From JAADDG01 sp964450755 (GTDB lineage Bacteria > Campylobacterota > Campylobacteria > Campylobacterales > JAADDG01), in the NCBI GenBank assembly GCA_964450755.1, contig CAYVDJ010000056.1:1-50988 (forward strand): a stretch of DNA of 50,988 bases, written 5' to 3'. Below, in pieces: positions 42,254-50,965 of this stretch (position 1 is the stretch's first letter; each line of letters opens with the position of its first letter). The notes beneath the pieces were generated by a model. It was not told the origin of the DNA. It ran no database searches and saw only the letters and a program-made list of their open reading frames with translations. The position numbers and the translations under genes are program-made.

Positions 42254-44305
42254 TTAGACGGATATCTCCTTGATATCCGCTATATCTTTAAAAGCCTTAT
42301 AAACAGTTGCTATCAGGTTTTTTCTGTTTTGTTTTATCCTCTCATCTTCCACATTTACCATCACATGATCAAAAAAGTTGTCAATTACCGGCTTTAAAGA
42401 GAAGAGGGCATCCAACCTCTCCTCATAGCTTTGGTACTCTTTTGAATCTGTTTCCCTGAATGTATCAAAAAGTTTCTTTTCATATTCACTTTCAAAAAGA
42501 GATATATCAACATCGGTTTTTTTGTCTATATCTATATCTTTGATGATATTTGCCACTCTTTTGAATGTTGTAAACACCTCTTTGAAACCGCTGCTCTCTA
42601 CGATCTCTTTTAGAGCTTTTATCTTTTTGTCTATCTCTACGATATCGCTTTCACCGCTTTGAAGAACGGCTTTTATAACAGAAGGATTTGCATCAAAAAA
42701 TTGGTAAAATCTCTCTTGAAAAAAGTCTTCGATTTTAGAAAGATCGAAGTTTTTATAATTTGATGCAAGTTCTTTAAAAACCTTTTTTATATCAAAAGGA
42801 AGTTGTTTGTCAAGAACGATCTTTATCACACCTATCGCCGCTCTTCTTAAGGCAAAAGGATCTTTTGTACCGGTTGGAATCTTGTTTATACTGAAAAGTG
42901 ACATAAGAGAGTCTAACTTATTGGAAAGTGCTACGATAGAGCTAAAATATGTTGAAGGAAGAGGGCTTTCTTCACCGCTTGGCAAATACTGTTCTTTTAT
43001 AGAGAGAGCCAGATACTCGTCCATCTTTGCCTCTTTGGCATAATAGTATCCCATAAGTCCCTGAAGTTCGGTAAACTCATAAACCATTTCACTCAACAAA
43101 TCTGCTTTTGAGTACATTACACTCTCTTTTAGAAGTTCGCAAAGTTCATTGTCATCTTTATCACTTCTTTCCTGTAAAAGATTTTGTCTGTACTCTTTAT
43201 AAAGATAACAGGCTATCTCTTTTTCTCTGAGTTCTTTGTCATAAAGCGTTCCGAGACCTTCCAAAAATACGATATCTTGAAGAGCTTTGTAATTTAGAGA
43301 ATTTTTTATATCATTTTCATAGAAGAACAAAGCATCGCTCAATCTTGCTCTTAAAACCTTTTCATTTCCGGTTATGATTTTGGAGTAGTCATCACAGATG
43401 GCATTTGAAACGACGATAAAACTGTTGGTCAATTTTCCGTCTTTGAAAACCGGAAAATATCTTTGATGCTCTTTCATAGAGGTGATAATGACTTCCGGAG
43501 GAAGTTTCAAAAACTCTTTTTCAAAATTTCCGATAAGTGCCGTGGGATATTCGGTGATGGCGATAACTTCATCCAAAAGTTCTTCATCTTTTTGGATAAC
43601 AACTCCGTTTTTAGCCTCTATCTTTTTAAACTCCTCCTCTATCTTTTTTCTTCTCTCGTCCTGATAGAGAATAACACCGTTTTTACTGAGTTTGCAAAAG
43701 TAATCCCCCGCAAAATCAAAACCAAATGCTTCATAGGAGATACTTCTGTGAGGATATGAGATATTGCCTGAACTTACACCGTAGGTCTCAAAAGGGATGA
43801 TTTCATCTGCCATCACAGCAGATACCCAGCGGACAGGGCGGATAAAGCTCTCTTGAAGGCTTCCCCATCTCATGGATTTGCCGAAGTTTAGTTTATGCAA
43901 AAACTCATCAACCATTTTTCCTATAAGTTTTGATGAGGATTTTCCTTTTATCTCTTTTTTGTAGTATAAAACCTCTTTGGAGTTTTTTTTGCCTGTTTTT
44001 ATATCTTTTATATCAATTTTACATTTTTTGGCAAATCCCAAAGCCGCTTTTGTAGGCTCATTGTCTTTGAAAGCTATCTCAATCGGAGCGCCGAAAAACT
44101 CTTCAAAACTGTCAGGCTGTTTTGTAGGAAATTCACGATGCCACAAAACAAGCCGTCTTGGAGTATAGAAAAAATCAAATTCACACAAAAGAGAGTTTTT
44201 CTCCAAAATATCCGCCCACTTTTTTTCAATATTTGGAAGTTCTTTTAAAAAAGGAATTGCCGGAAGTTCCTCAACTCCTATCTCTATGAGTAATGGTTTA
44301 ATCAT
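42254..44305 (-). CDS. glyS: Glycyl-tRNA synthetase beta subunit
   Basis: This 683-residue subunit of the bacterial alpha2beta2 glycyl-tRNA synthetase starts MIKPLLIEIGVEELPA and has a body domain with FIRPVRWV, EYPTALIGNF, KEHQRYFPVF and NKLDSLMSLFSI, then a C-terminal anticodon-binding DALR domain (about 560-683). The alpha subunit gene glyQ is not in the window; it is often separate in this phylum. It is the first gene of the minus-strand unit that ends with the lysine-rich protein. Confidence 0.97.
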   Translation of the reverse strand: MIKPLLIEIGVEELPAIPFLKELPNIEKKWADILEKNSLLCEFDFFYTPRRLVLWHREFPTKQPDSFEEFFGAPIEIAFKDNEPTKAALGFAKKCKIDIKDIKTGKKNSKEVLYYKKEIKGKSSSKLIGKMVDEFLHKLNFGKSMRWGSLQESFIRPVRWVSAVMADEIIPFETYGVSSGNISYPHRSISYEAFGFDFAGDYFCKLSKNGVILYQDERRKKIEEEFKKIEAKNGVVIQKDEELLDEVIAITEYPTALIGNFEKEFLKLPPEVIITSMKEHQRYFPVFKDGKLTNSFIVVSNAICDDYSKIITGNEKVLRARLSDALFFYENDIKNSLNYKALQDIVFLEGLGTLYDKELREKEIACYLYKEYRQNLLQERSDKDDNELCELLKESVMYSKADLLSEMVYEFTELQGLMGYYYAKEAKMDEYLALSIKEQYLPSGEESPLPSTYFSSIVALSNKLDSLMSLFSINKIPTGTKDPFALRRAAIGVIKIVLDKQLPFDIKKVFKELASNYKNFDLSKIEDFFQERFYQFFDANPSVIKAVLQSGESDIVEIDKKIKALKEIVESSGFKEVFTTFKRVANIIKDIDIDKKTDVDISLFESEYEKKLFDTFRETDSKEYQSYEERLDALFSLKPVIDNFFDHVMVNVEDERIKQNRKNLIATVYKAFKDIADIKEISV

Positions 44306-44424
44306 CCAAAAAACCTTTAAATTATATTTTTTGTGCGATTGTATCCAATATGATGTTAAAAATGTATTAGTCAGAAAGATAAAAGGGAAGTATAATATTC
44401 CTCTTTGCCTAAATCAAATATATC

Positions 44425-44454
44425 TTTACATTGTTAATGCTTTTATAGTAGAAT
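44425..44454 (+). promoter_or_regulatory. Promoter of the AAA/PD-(D/E)XK gene
   Basis: TTTACA (44425-44430) and TAGAAT (44449-44454) are 18 bases apart in the 200-base gap between the divergent glyS and the AAA-like gene. The rest of the gap is AT-rich without other signals. Confidence 0.4.
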
Positions 44455-44505
44455 ATAACAGATCAAATTAAAGGCTGATTCAAAAATAAAAAAAGAGTAT
44501 CCATA

Positions 44506-46041
44506 ATGAAAAAACTGCCTATCGGAATAAGTACATTTGATATCATCAGAAGAGGAGGGTATCTTTATGTAGATAAAACAAATGATGCTTATGAGCTTAT
44601 AACAAACTATAAATATACTTTTCTCTCTCGTCCAAGACGCTTTGGGAAAAGCCTCTTTTTAGATACTCTTCAAGAGATATTTGAGGGAAACGAAAAACTT
44701 TTCAAAGGACTCTATATCCACGATAAATGGGATTTTAAAGATAAATATCCTGTTATTAAAATAAGCTTTAGCGGAAATTTGCGAAGTTCCAAAGATTTAA
44801 AGAGAAATATACTCAAAGTTTTAAAATCAAATCAGGAAAGATTAAATGTAAACTGCGAAGATACAAAAGAGTATGATACCTGTTTTGTTGATTTGATAAA
44901 AAAATCCTGCCAAAAATATCAAAAAGAGGTGGTTATCCTGATAGATGAATATGACAAAGCCATACTTGACAACCTCGATCAGATAAATGTAGCCCATGAA
45001 AACAGAGAGATACTCAAAGCATTTTACGGAGTTATGAAAGACAATGACAGATATATAAGATTTGTTTTTCTGACAGGAGTTTCAAAATTTTCAAAAGCCT
45101 CTATTTTCAGTGGTCTAAATAATCTCGAAGATATTACATTAAACCCTGTTTTTGGCAATATCTGCGGATATACCCAAAAAGATATAGAAAGTGTTTTTTC
45201 ACCATATCTTGAAAACATTGATCCAAAAAGGTTAAAAGAGTGGTATAACGGTTATAATTTTCTAAAAGAGAGGGTTTATAATCCTTTTGATGTACTTCTT
45301 TTTATCAAAAACTCTTATCAGTTTAGCAATTATTGGTTCAATACCGGTACTCCGAATTTTTTGGTAAAACTTTTCAAAGAGGGGAGGTATAATTTACCGG
45401 AATTTGAAGATCTGATAGTTGAAAATGAGCTTTTAAACTCTTTTGATATAGAAAACATCTCTTTTGAAGCAGTGATGTTTCAAAGCGGATATCTTACAAT
45501 AAAAGAGGTAGAAAAATTGGGAAATGATATTTTTTATCATTTGACATTTCCCAATATCGAAGTGAAAAAGAGTTTCAATGACTATATATTATCAAACTAC
45601 TTTGTAAACAGAAGCCAAAAAGCAAAAGTGCAGATGGCTTTGTATAAAATAATGGCAAAAGGGGAGATTGGAAGATTGGAAGATGTTTTAATCTCTCTTT
45701 TTGCCTCAATCGCCTATAACAATTTTACCAAAAACTATATTCAAAATTACGAAGGATTTTATGCCTCAGTTATTTATGCTTACTTTGCAGGAGCAGGATT
45801 TGAGAAAGTTATAGCAGAAGATGTAACAGACAAAGGCAGAATTGATTTGAGCGTTTTTATAGATGACAAAGTTTTTATATTTGAGTTTAAGGTAGATAAG
45901 AGAAAAGCATTGGAACAGATAAAAAAAGCCAAATACTATAAAAAATATCTCAACAATTACAAAGAGGTATATTTGATAGGAGTGGAATTTGACAGTAAAA
46001 AGAGGAATATAACAAGATTTGAATGGGAAAAGATGAAGTAG
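44506..46041 (+). CDS. AAA-ATPase-like protein with C-terminal PD-(D/E)XK nuclease domain
   Basis: This 511-residue cytosolic protein starts with PIGISTFDIIRRGGYLYVDK. The P-loop RPRRFGKSL has GKS at 47-49, and a Walker B VVILIDEYDKA follows (about 144-155), typical of the AAA-ATPase-like family (Pfam AAA-ATPase_like). The C-terminus has a PD-(D/E)XK domain (DUF1703 type, about 420-505) with GRIDLSVFI and the active-site FEFKVDK. Such proteins often occur in many variable copies per genome and are probably horizontally acquired. The function is not established; defence or mobile-element roles are suggested by their distribution only. It stands alone between convergent or divergent neighbours. 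Confidence 0.88.
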   Translation: MKKLPIGISTFDIIRRGGYLYVDKTNDAYELITNYKYTFLSRPRRFGKSLFLDTLQEIFEGNEKLFKGLYIHDKWDFKDKYPVIKISFSGNLRSSKDLKRNILKVLKSNQERLNVNCEDTKEYDTCFVDLIKKSCQKYQKEVVILIDEYDKAILDNLDQINVAHENREILKAFYGVMKDNDRYIRFVFLTGVSKFSKASIFSGLNNLEDITLNPVFGNICGYTQKDIESVFSPYLENIDPKRLKEWYNGYNFLKERVYNPFDVLLFIKNSYQFSNYWFNTGTPNFLVKLFKEGRYNLPEFEDLIVENELLNSFDIENISFEAVMFQSGYLTIKEVEKLGNDIFYHLTFPNIEVKKSFNDYILSNYFVNRSQKAKVQMALYKIMAKGEIGRLEDVLISLFASIAYNNFTKNYIQNYEGFYASVIYAYFAGAGFEKVIAEDVTDKGRIDLSVFIDDKVFIFEFKVDKRKALEQIKKAKYYKKYLNNYKEVYLIGVEFDSKKRNITRFEWEKMK

Positions 46042-46061
46042 GGGAAAAAGGTATATGTTAT

Positions 46062-46115
46062 GGTTAACATAATGTATATTCTCTTAAATAATGCAGAAAC
46101 TTCTTTATGTTAACC
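46062..46115. repeat. 11-bp inverted repeat downstream of the AAA-like gene
   Basis: GGTTAACATAA (46062-46072) and TTATGTTAACC (46105-46115) are perfect complements 32 bases apart. A second structure follows at 46137-46164 (10-bp stem with one mismatch, 8-base loop). Neither has a T-run. They lie between the AAA-like gene and the 3' end of the AsmA-like gene, and may be element ends or loose terminators. Confidence 0.35.
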
Positions 46116-46173
46116 ACTCCTTCCCTTTATCAGGCAGACAGATGCGATTTCAACCGCACCTGTCCGGAATCAG

Positions 46174-48192
46174 TTATTTAAAAAGATTTAATATTCCTTT
46201 TAGTTTTTCCGCTTTATCTCCACCCAATTTTTTGTCTATCAATTTTTCCACTTTATTAACCGCTTTTTCTTTTAGATATTTTGATGTATCAAGTTTGACT
46301 TTTGGTTTGTTGATATTACCTTTTATAACTCCTTTGAAATCTTTTTTCTTCAAAAGTATATCAAACGGTGCATCTATCGTGTTTGTTTTTGTATTGATTT
46401 TTCCTTTTTTGAAGGAAATATAGCTGTTTTTGCTTTTGGCGTTAAAGTCAAAAACCACATGCTCATGATCTATCGTACTGACAAAAGTGGTCTCATTGTA
46501 TCTCTCTTTTGCAAGATCATGTTTTGTAAAAGTAGCTATCAGATCGGTAAATGTGCTTCTTAGGATTCTTGCTTTGTCTATCTTTGCTTCGCTTTTTCCC
46601 CTTTTGCTGACAAGATCATAGTCAGCTTTTATGAGGGCTTTACCATCAATGACAACAGGATATAAAAAGGTATCTAGTATCTTTGAAACTCTGATATTTT
46701 GGGCATCAAAATTAACTTTGTTGTCTTTCATGACAAATTTTATATCTCCGTCAAATTTTTTGGAAACTCCGGTTACCACAAGATCATCTTTTACCTTCTT
46801 TATCTCCCCTTCTATCTTCATATCGCCTTTTAGTTTTTTATTGATAACGGGTTCAAGTTTGGAGAGATCTTTAAAATAGGCTATATATTTTGCATCCAGA
46901 GATCCGCTTTTTAGATCAAAAACCAAATCGCTTATCGTTACATCTTTTATAGGAGTTTGGAGTTTTGCTTCAGCTTTTACTTTCTCTTTTATAAAATTGG
47001 CATCCGCTTTTAAGGAGTACGGAAACTTGTTTCCAAGATCTGTTTTAAACTCTTTTTTTACCAAAGCGGTATTAATCAGAGCATTTTTGGTTTCGATAAC
47101 GGCTTTTCCTTTTAGATTCAAAGGAGACAAACTCTCAAAATCGGCTTTTACATTAAGCTCCCCGCTTGAATACTCCTTTTGGGAGAGCATATATAAAATC
47201 TTTTTGATAGAACCGCTCAAAATGGAAAACGAGAGCTTTTTACCGTTTGTGTCAAACTTCATCTCTCCCCCCAAACTGTTGCTTTTACCGTCTATTTTTA
47301 TGTTTTTGCCCTCTATCAAAATATTTCCGTCTAAAACAAATTCTCCTCTCATAGGCATTTTTGTCAAAGATTTCAGATTTGCAAGTTTTGCTTCTACTTT
47401 GTAATCACTCTTTATAAAAGGCGTTTTTTGAGAAAGATCGGTAACGGCTTTTTTAACGGTAAGATTTGCCAAAGTAGTAAAAAGCTTTGCAAAAGTATCG
47501 ATCTCTTTTTTGTTCAGATGAGAGATCACCTCCCCTTTTACGGAAGTCGGAGTCGGAAGATCCACTTTAAAATCTTTTTTAACCTCCGCAGTATTTACAG
47601 CATTGTCATATAAAACAAACTTTGCATCCCCTTTTAGATCGTTTGGATCAAATCTTGGAATATCCACCACAAGATCAAATACTCCTTTTAGATATGGTTT
47701 TTGTCCCGCAAGAGCCAAAACTCCCTCGGTTTTTCCTTTTGTTATCAAAGCTTTTATATTTTGCGGAATGTTGTCTATCACTTTCAAAGAGTAATTAACC
47801 GGAGAATTAAAAGCATCTCCTTTTCCGTCAATTTCGATATTTTTTATATTTCCTTTTATCTTTCCGTCAAGGTCTATTTTGCCTTTTATCACAGCACTTG
47901 GAGTTTTGATATCTTTTGCATTTACATTATAAACAAGATCAAAACTCTGTTTCAAAAGATTCAAAGCGCCGTTTACTTTGACTACGGCATAATCATTTAT
48001 ACTTATCAAAGTATTGATGCTGTCTGGTTTTAATGTCAAATCTTTTATATCTATCTTTTGTCCTGTTTTGGAGCTTACCGTTTTGCTTATGACAGGTTTC
48101 AGGATATCGTTACCACTTTGCGTAAAAAGCATAAAATAGATTCCGCCACACAACAACAGTAATATCAAAATAATGGTTGTTAAAATTTTCAT
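46174..48192 (-). CDS. AsmA-like inner-membrane-anchored periplasmic protein
   Basis: This protein of about 672 residues has one N-terminal TM segment (about 5-25, ILTTIILILLLLCGGIYFML). A very long beta-rich periplasmic part follows, with repeating patterns such as VKGEVISHL, LKGKAVIETKNALINTALVKKEFKTDL and MKIEGEIKKVK. This fits AsmA/DUF748-type proteins that bridge the periplasm and move phospholipids to the outer membrane. The C-terminus is a short charged helix. I use ATG 48192 with AAAGGA six bases upstream rather than the TTG at 48207. The lipid-bridge role is inferred from fold class. Confidence 0.75.
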   Translation of the reverse strand: MKILTTIILILLLLCGGIYFMLFTQSGNDILKPVISKTVSSKTGQKIDIKDLTLKPDSINTLISINDYAVVKVNGALNLLKQSFDLVYNVNAKDIKTPSAVIKGKIDLDGKIKGNIKNIEIDGKGDAFNSPVNYSLKVIDNIPQNIKALITKGKTEGVLALAGQKPYLKGVFDLVVDIPRFDPNDLKGDAKFVLYDNAVNTAEVKKDFKVDLPTPTSVKGEVISHLNKKEIDTFAKLFTTLANLTVKKAVTDLSQKTPFIKSDYKVEAKLANLKSLTKMPMRGEFVLDGNILIEGKNIKIDGKSNSLGGEMKFDTNGKKLSFSILSGSIKKILYMLSQKEYSSGELNVKADFESLSPLNLKGKAVIETKNALINTALVKKEFKTDLGNKFPYSLKADANFIKEKVKAEAKLQTPIKDVTISDLVFDLKSGSLDAKYIAYFKDLSKLEPVINKKLKGDMKIEGEIKKVKDDLVVTGVSKKFDGDIKFVMKDNKVNFDAQNIRVSKILDTFLYPVVIDGKALIKADYDLVSKRGKSEAKIDKARILRSTFTDLIATFTKHDLAKERYNETTFVSTIDHEHVVFDFNAKSKNSYISFKKGKINTKTNTIDAPFDILLKKKDFKGVIKGNINKPKVKLDTSKYLKEKAVNKVEKLIDKKLGGDKAEKLKGILNLFK

Positions 48193-48241
48193 CTTTTTTC
48201 CTTTCAATATATTTATCCCAAAAAATTTGAGTTATGAAACT

Positions 48242-48258
48242 TTAGTGATATTCACTAA
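48242..48258. promoter_or_regulatory. 17-bp palindrome upstream of groES
   Basis: TTAGTGA-TAT-TCACTAA is a perfect palindrome with 7-bp arms, 29 bases before the groES -35 box and 50 bases before the divergent AsmA-like start. It is distinct from the CIRCE element and could be a second operator for either gene. Confidence 0.45.
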
Positions 48259-48286
48259 TGTTTTTATCATAAAATAGCATATACCC

Positions 48287-48315
48287 TTGACAAATGCTAA
48301 TTTTTTATGTAAAAT
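48287..48315 (+). promoter_or_regulatory. groES-groEL sigma-70 promoter
   Basis: A consensus TTGACA (48287-48292) and TAAAAT (48310-48315) are separated by exactly 17 bases, a notably strong promoter for this phylum. Confidence 0.8.
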
Positions 48316-48316
48316 T

Positions 48317-48343
48317 TCAGCACTCAAAAACAATGAGTGCTAA
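48317..48343 (+). promoter_or_regulatory. CIRCE element (HrcA operator)
   Basis: TCAGCACTC-N9-GAGTGCTAA has one mismatch to the canonical TTAGCACTC-N9-GAGTGCTAA. It starts right after the -10 box, covering the transcription start, where HrcA represses groESL until heat stress. No hrcA gene is in the window. Confidence 0.93.
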
Positions 48344-48376
48344 TCACAACAAAAAACATTTATAGAGGAGTTTACA

Positions 48377-48646
48377 ATGAACTTTACACCATTAGGACAA
48401 AGAGTATTAGTTCAAAGAGTTGAAGAAGAATCAACCACCCCATCAGGAATTATTATACCTGATAATGCAAAAGAGAAACCTTTAATGGGAATAGTAAAAG
48501 CTATCAGTAAAGAGGTTGAAGAAGACGGAGAGATCAAGGTAGGCGATGAGATAGTATTTGCCAAATATTCAGGAACCGATATCAATTTGGAAGGCGAAGA
48601 GTATCTTGTGATGAACACTGATGACATTTTAGGAATATTAAAATAA
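48377..48646 (+). CDS. groES: Co-chaperonin GroES
   Basis: This 89-residue protein forms the heptameric lid of GroEL. The N-terminal FTPLGQRVLVQRVEEE and the mobile loop SGIIIPDNAKEKP are clear, and the C-terminus VMNTDDILGILK is typical. Its ATG follows GAGG. It lies 47 bases before groEL and is transcribed from the CIRCE-controlled promoter. Confidence 0.98.
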   Translation: MNFTPLGQRVLVQRVEEESTTPSGIIIPDNAKEKPLMGIVKAISKEVEEDGEIKVGDEIVFAKYSGTDINLEGEEYLVMNTDDILGILK

Positions 48647-48693
48647 TCCAATCTATTTTTATCTATAAAAAAATTAAACAACAGGAGTAAACA

Positions 48694-50331
48694 ATGGCAA
48701 AAGAAGTATTTTTTTCAGATGACGCAAGAAACAGACTTTATGAGGGTGTAAAAAAACTAAACGACGCAGTTAAGGTAACAATGGGACCAAGAGGCAGAAA
48801 TGTTCTTATCCAAAAAAGTTTCGGTGCGCCAAGCATAACAAAAGACGGTGTTTCTGTCGCAAAAGAGATCGAATTGGCAGACAACCTTGAAAACATGGGC
48901 GCTCAACTTGTAAAAGAGGTTGCAAGTAAAACAGCAGACGAAGCCGGTGACGGAACTACAACAGCAACAGTTTTGGCAAACTCTATCTTCAAAGAGGGTC
49001 TAAGAAACATCACAGCAGGTGCAAATCCGATAGAGGTAAAAAGGGGTATGGACAAAGCCGCTGAAGCCATTATCGAAGAGCTTAAAAAATCTGCAAAAGA
49101 TGTAAAAGACAAAAAAGAGATCGCTCAGGTTGCCACTATCTCTGCAAATTCAGATGCAAAAATAGGTGATCTGATCGCAGAAGCTATGGAAAAAGTAGGA
49201 CAAGACGGCGTTATCACAGTAGAAGAGGCAAAAGGTATCAATGACGAATTGGAAGTTGTTGAGGGTATGCAGTTTGACAGAGGTTATCTATCTCCTTACT
49301 TTATAACAAATGCGGACAAAATGGAAGCCGAACTTGAAAATCCGTATATTCTTCTTTATGACAAAAAGATATCAAATCTAAAAGACCTGCTTCCTGTTTT
49401 GGAGCAAATCCAAAAAGGCGGAAGACCTTTGCTTATCATAGCCGAAGATATAGAGGGTGAAGCATTGGCAACACTGGTTCTAAACAAACTAAGAGGTATC
49501 CTGAATATCGCTGCTGTTAAAGCTCCGGGATTTGGAGACAGAAGAAAAGCTATGCTTGAAGATATCGCTATCTTGACAGGCGGTCAGGTGATCACAGAAG
49601 AGCTTGGAAGAACACTTGAAAACACAACTGTTGATGATCTTGGAAAAGCAGGAAGAGTTGTAATCGACAAAGAGAACTCAACTATCGTTGACGGTGCCGG
49701 AGACAAAGAGGCAATCGACGCAAGAGTAAAACAGATAAAAGCCCAAATCGCTGAAACAACAAGCGAATATGACAAAGAAAAACTTCAAGAGAGACTTGCA
49801 AAACTAAGCGGCGGTGTTGCTGTTATAAAAGTCGGTGCTGCAACAGAAACAGAGATGAAAGAGAAAAAAGACAGAGTTGATGATGCTCTTTCAGCTACAA
49901 AAGCGGCAGTTGAAGAGGGTATCGTAGTAGGTGGCGGTACTGCTTTGATCAATGCAAATACAAAAGTAAAACTAGATCTTAGCGGAGATGAAGCAATCGG
50001 CGCTGAAATCGTAAGCAGAGCTATACAGGCTCCATTGAGACAAATCGTTGAAAATGCCGGGTATGATGCCGGTGTCGTAGTTAATAAAGTTTTGGAAAGC
50101 AGTGATGAAAACTTGGGATTTGACGCTTCAAAAGGCGAATATGTAGATATGTTTGAAACAGGTATCATTGATCCTGTAAAAGTTGAAAGAATAGCACTTC
50201 AAAATGCCGTATCTGTTGCAAGTTTACTTCTCACAACAGAAGCAACTGTAAGTGATATAAAAGAGGAAAAACCGGCAGCCCCTGCAATGCCTGACATGGG
50301 TGGAATGGGTGGCATGGGCGGTATGATGTAA
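48694..50331 (+). CDS. groEL: Chaperonin GroEL
   Basis: This 545-residue folding chaperonin has the nucleotide-binding GDGTTTATVLA, the apical domain around 190-375, the hinge signature and the C-terminal GGMGGMGGMM tail. It forms a 14-mer and, with GroES, encloses unfolded proteins in an ATP cycle. It shares the groES promoter and ends at a GC-rich terminator. Confidence 0.98.
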   Translation: MAKEVFFSDDARNRLYEGVKKLNDAVKVTMGPRGRNVLIQKSFGAPSITKDGVSVAKEIELADNLENMGAQLVKEVASKTADEAGDGTTTATVLANSIFKEGLRNITAGANPIEVKRGMDKAAEAIIEELKKSAKDVKDKKEIAQVATISANSDAKIGDLIAEAMEKVGQDGVITVEEAKGINDELEVVEGMQFDRGYLSPYFITNADKMEAELENPYILLYDKKISNLKDLLPVLEQIQKGGRPLLIIAEDIEGEALATLVLNKLRGILNIAAVKAPGFGDRRKAMLEDIAILTGGQVITEELGRTLENTTVDDLGKAGRVVIDKENSTIVDGAGDKEAIDARVKQIKAQIAETTSEYDKEKLQERLAKLSGGVAVIKVGAATETEMKEKKDRVDDALSATKAAVEEGIVVGGGTALINANTKVKLDLSGDEAIGAEIVSRAIQAPLRQIVENAGYDAGVVVNKVLESSDENLGFDASKGEYVDMFETGIIDPVKVERIALQNAVSVASLLLTTEATVSDIKEEKPAAPAMPDMGGMGGMGGMM

Positions 50332-50348
50332 ATCACAATCCCCCCAAA

Positions 50349-50373
50349 AAACCGTCGGTTTTACCGACGGTTT
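50349..50373 (+). terminator. groESL terminator
   Basis: AAACCGTCGG (50349-50358) and CCGACGGTTT (50364-50373) form a 10-bp stem with a 5-base loop, 17 bases after the groEL stop. Confidence 0.8.
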
Positions 50374-50404
50374 ATCATAAACTCACTCCAAAGTAAAAAA
50401 ATGA

Positions 50405-50429
50405 TATAATTTGGTTAAAAATAAACCAA
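50405..50429 (+). promoter_or_regulatory. TA-operon promoter with inverted repeat
   Basis: TATAAT (50405-50410) abuts an inverted repeat TTGGTT/AACCAA (50411-50416/50424-50429) just before the antitoxin ATG. It is a likely autoregulatory site for the antitoxin complex. Confidence 0.45.
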
Positions 50430-50439
50430 GGAATCAAAA

Positions 50440-50667
50440 ATGCAATTGACTATCGATATAAAAGAATCTGCAATTGATAAAATTATGTATCTTTTAGATA
50501 ATTTAAAAGCTGATGTGAGAATTATATCAAAAATTGATAACAATTTTTTAGATATTCAACCTATTACAAAAGATGATGAAGATTATAAATATATTGTCAA
50601 TGGCAGAAATGAAAGAAAAAACAATCCCGAAAACTATGGCAGTATGAACGATATAAATTGGGATTGA
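50440..50667 (+). CDS. Antitoxin of a type II toxin-antitoxin pair
   Basis: This 75-residue acidic protein has an N-terminal strand-helix segment (MQLTIDIKESAIDKIMYLLDNL) that could dimerise or bind DNA, and an extended C-terminal acidic tail (KDDEDYKYIVNGRNERKNNPE) of the kind that wraps the toxin. It is placed seven bases before a RelE/ParE-like toxin gene, the usual order. I do not assign a named family. An inverted repeat by the -10 box fits self-repression. Confidence 0.7.
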   Translation: MQLTIDIKESAIDKIMYLLDNLKADVRIISKIDNNFLDIQPITKDDEDYKYIVNGRNERKNNPENYGSMNDINWD

Positions 50668-50674
50668 TGTTAAA

Positions 50675-50965
50675 ATGTATAAAATCATTCTGCATAAAAG
50701 AGTTATAAAATTTATCAATAACAGAAATTCAAAAGAGAAACAAAGAATCAAAGAAAAATTTAAACAGCTTCAACAAAATCCATACCCTGCAAATATGGAA
50801 ATTGACTCAAAGAAATTACAAAACAGAAACGGTTTTAGATTAAGGGCAGCTCTGAAAACCTATATAGCCCATAGCTTTGTCAGTTTGTTCATAGGCGAGG
50901 CGCAACGACGAAGGCGATGCCGTAGCATCGTTGAGGAGTTGCAACGAAGTATATGGGCAAACTGA
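50675..50965 (+). pseudogene. RelE/ParE-like toxin, C-terminus replaced by a repeat element
   Basis: The first 57 residues read as a normal RelE/ParE-type toxin: basic helices (RVIKFINNR, KEKQRIKEKFKQLQ) and strand start NRNGFRLR. Toxins of this family continue with a strand such as xGxYRVIYE. Here the frame runs at about 50846 into GC-richer sequence (GGGCAGCTCTGAAAACC) and codes for an Arg-rich, unrelated tail ending IWAN. The core strands and C-terminal catalytic residues are lost, so the toxin is probably inactive. The antitoxin upstream looks intact. Confidence 0.65.

Noticed and set aside
46137..46164. Stem as a standard terminator of the AsmA-like gene
   Set aside because: There is no T-run after the stem on the minus strand and the stem has a mismatch, so I keep it only as an unexplained structure.
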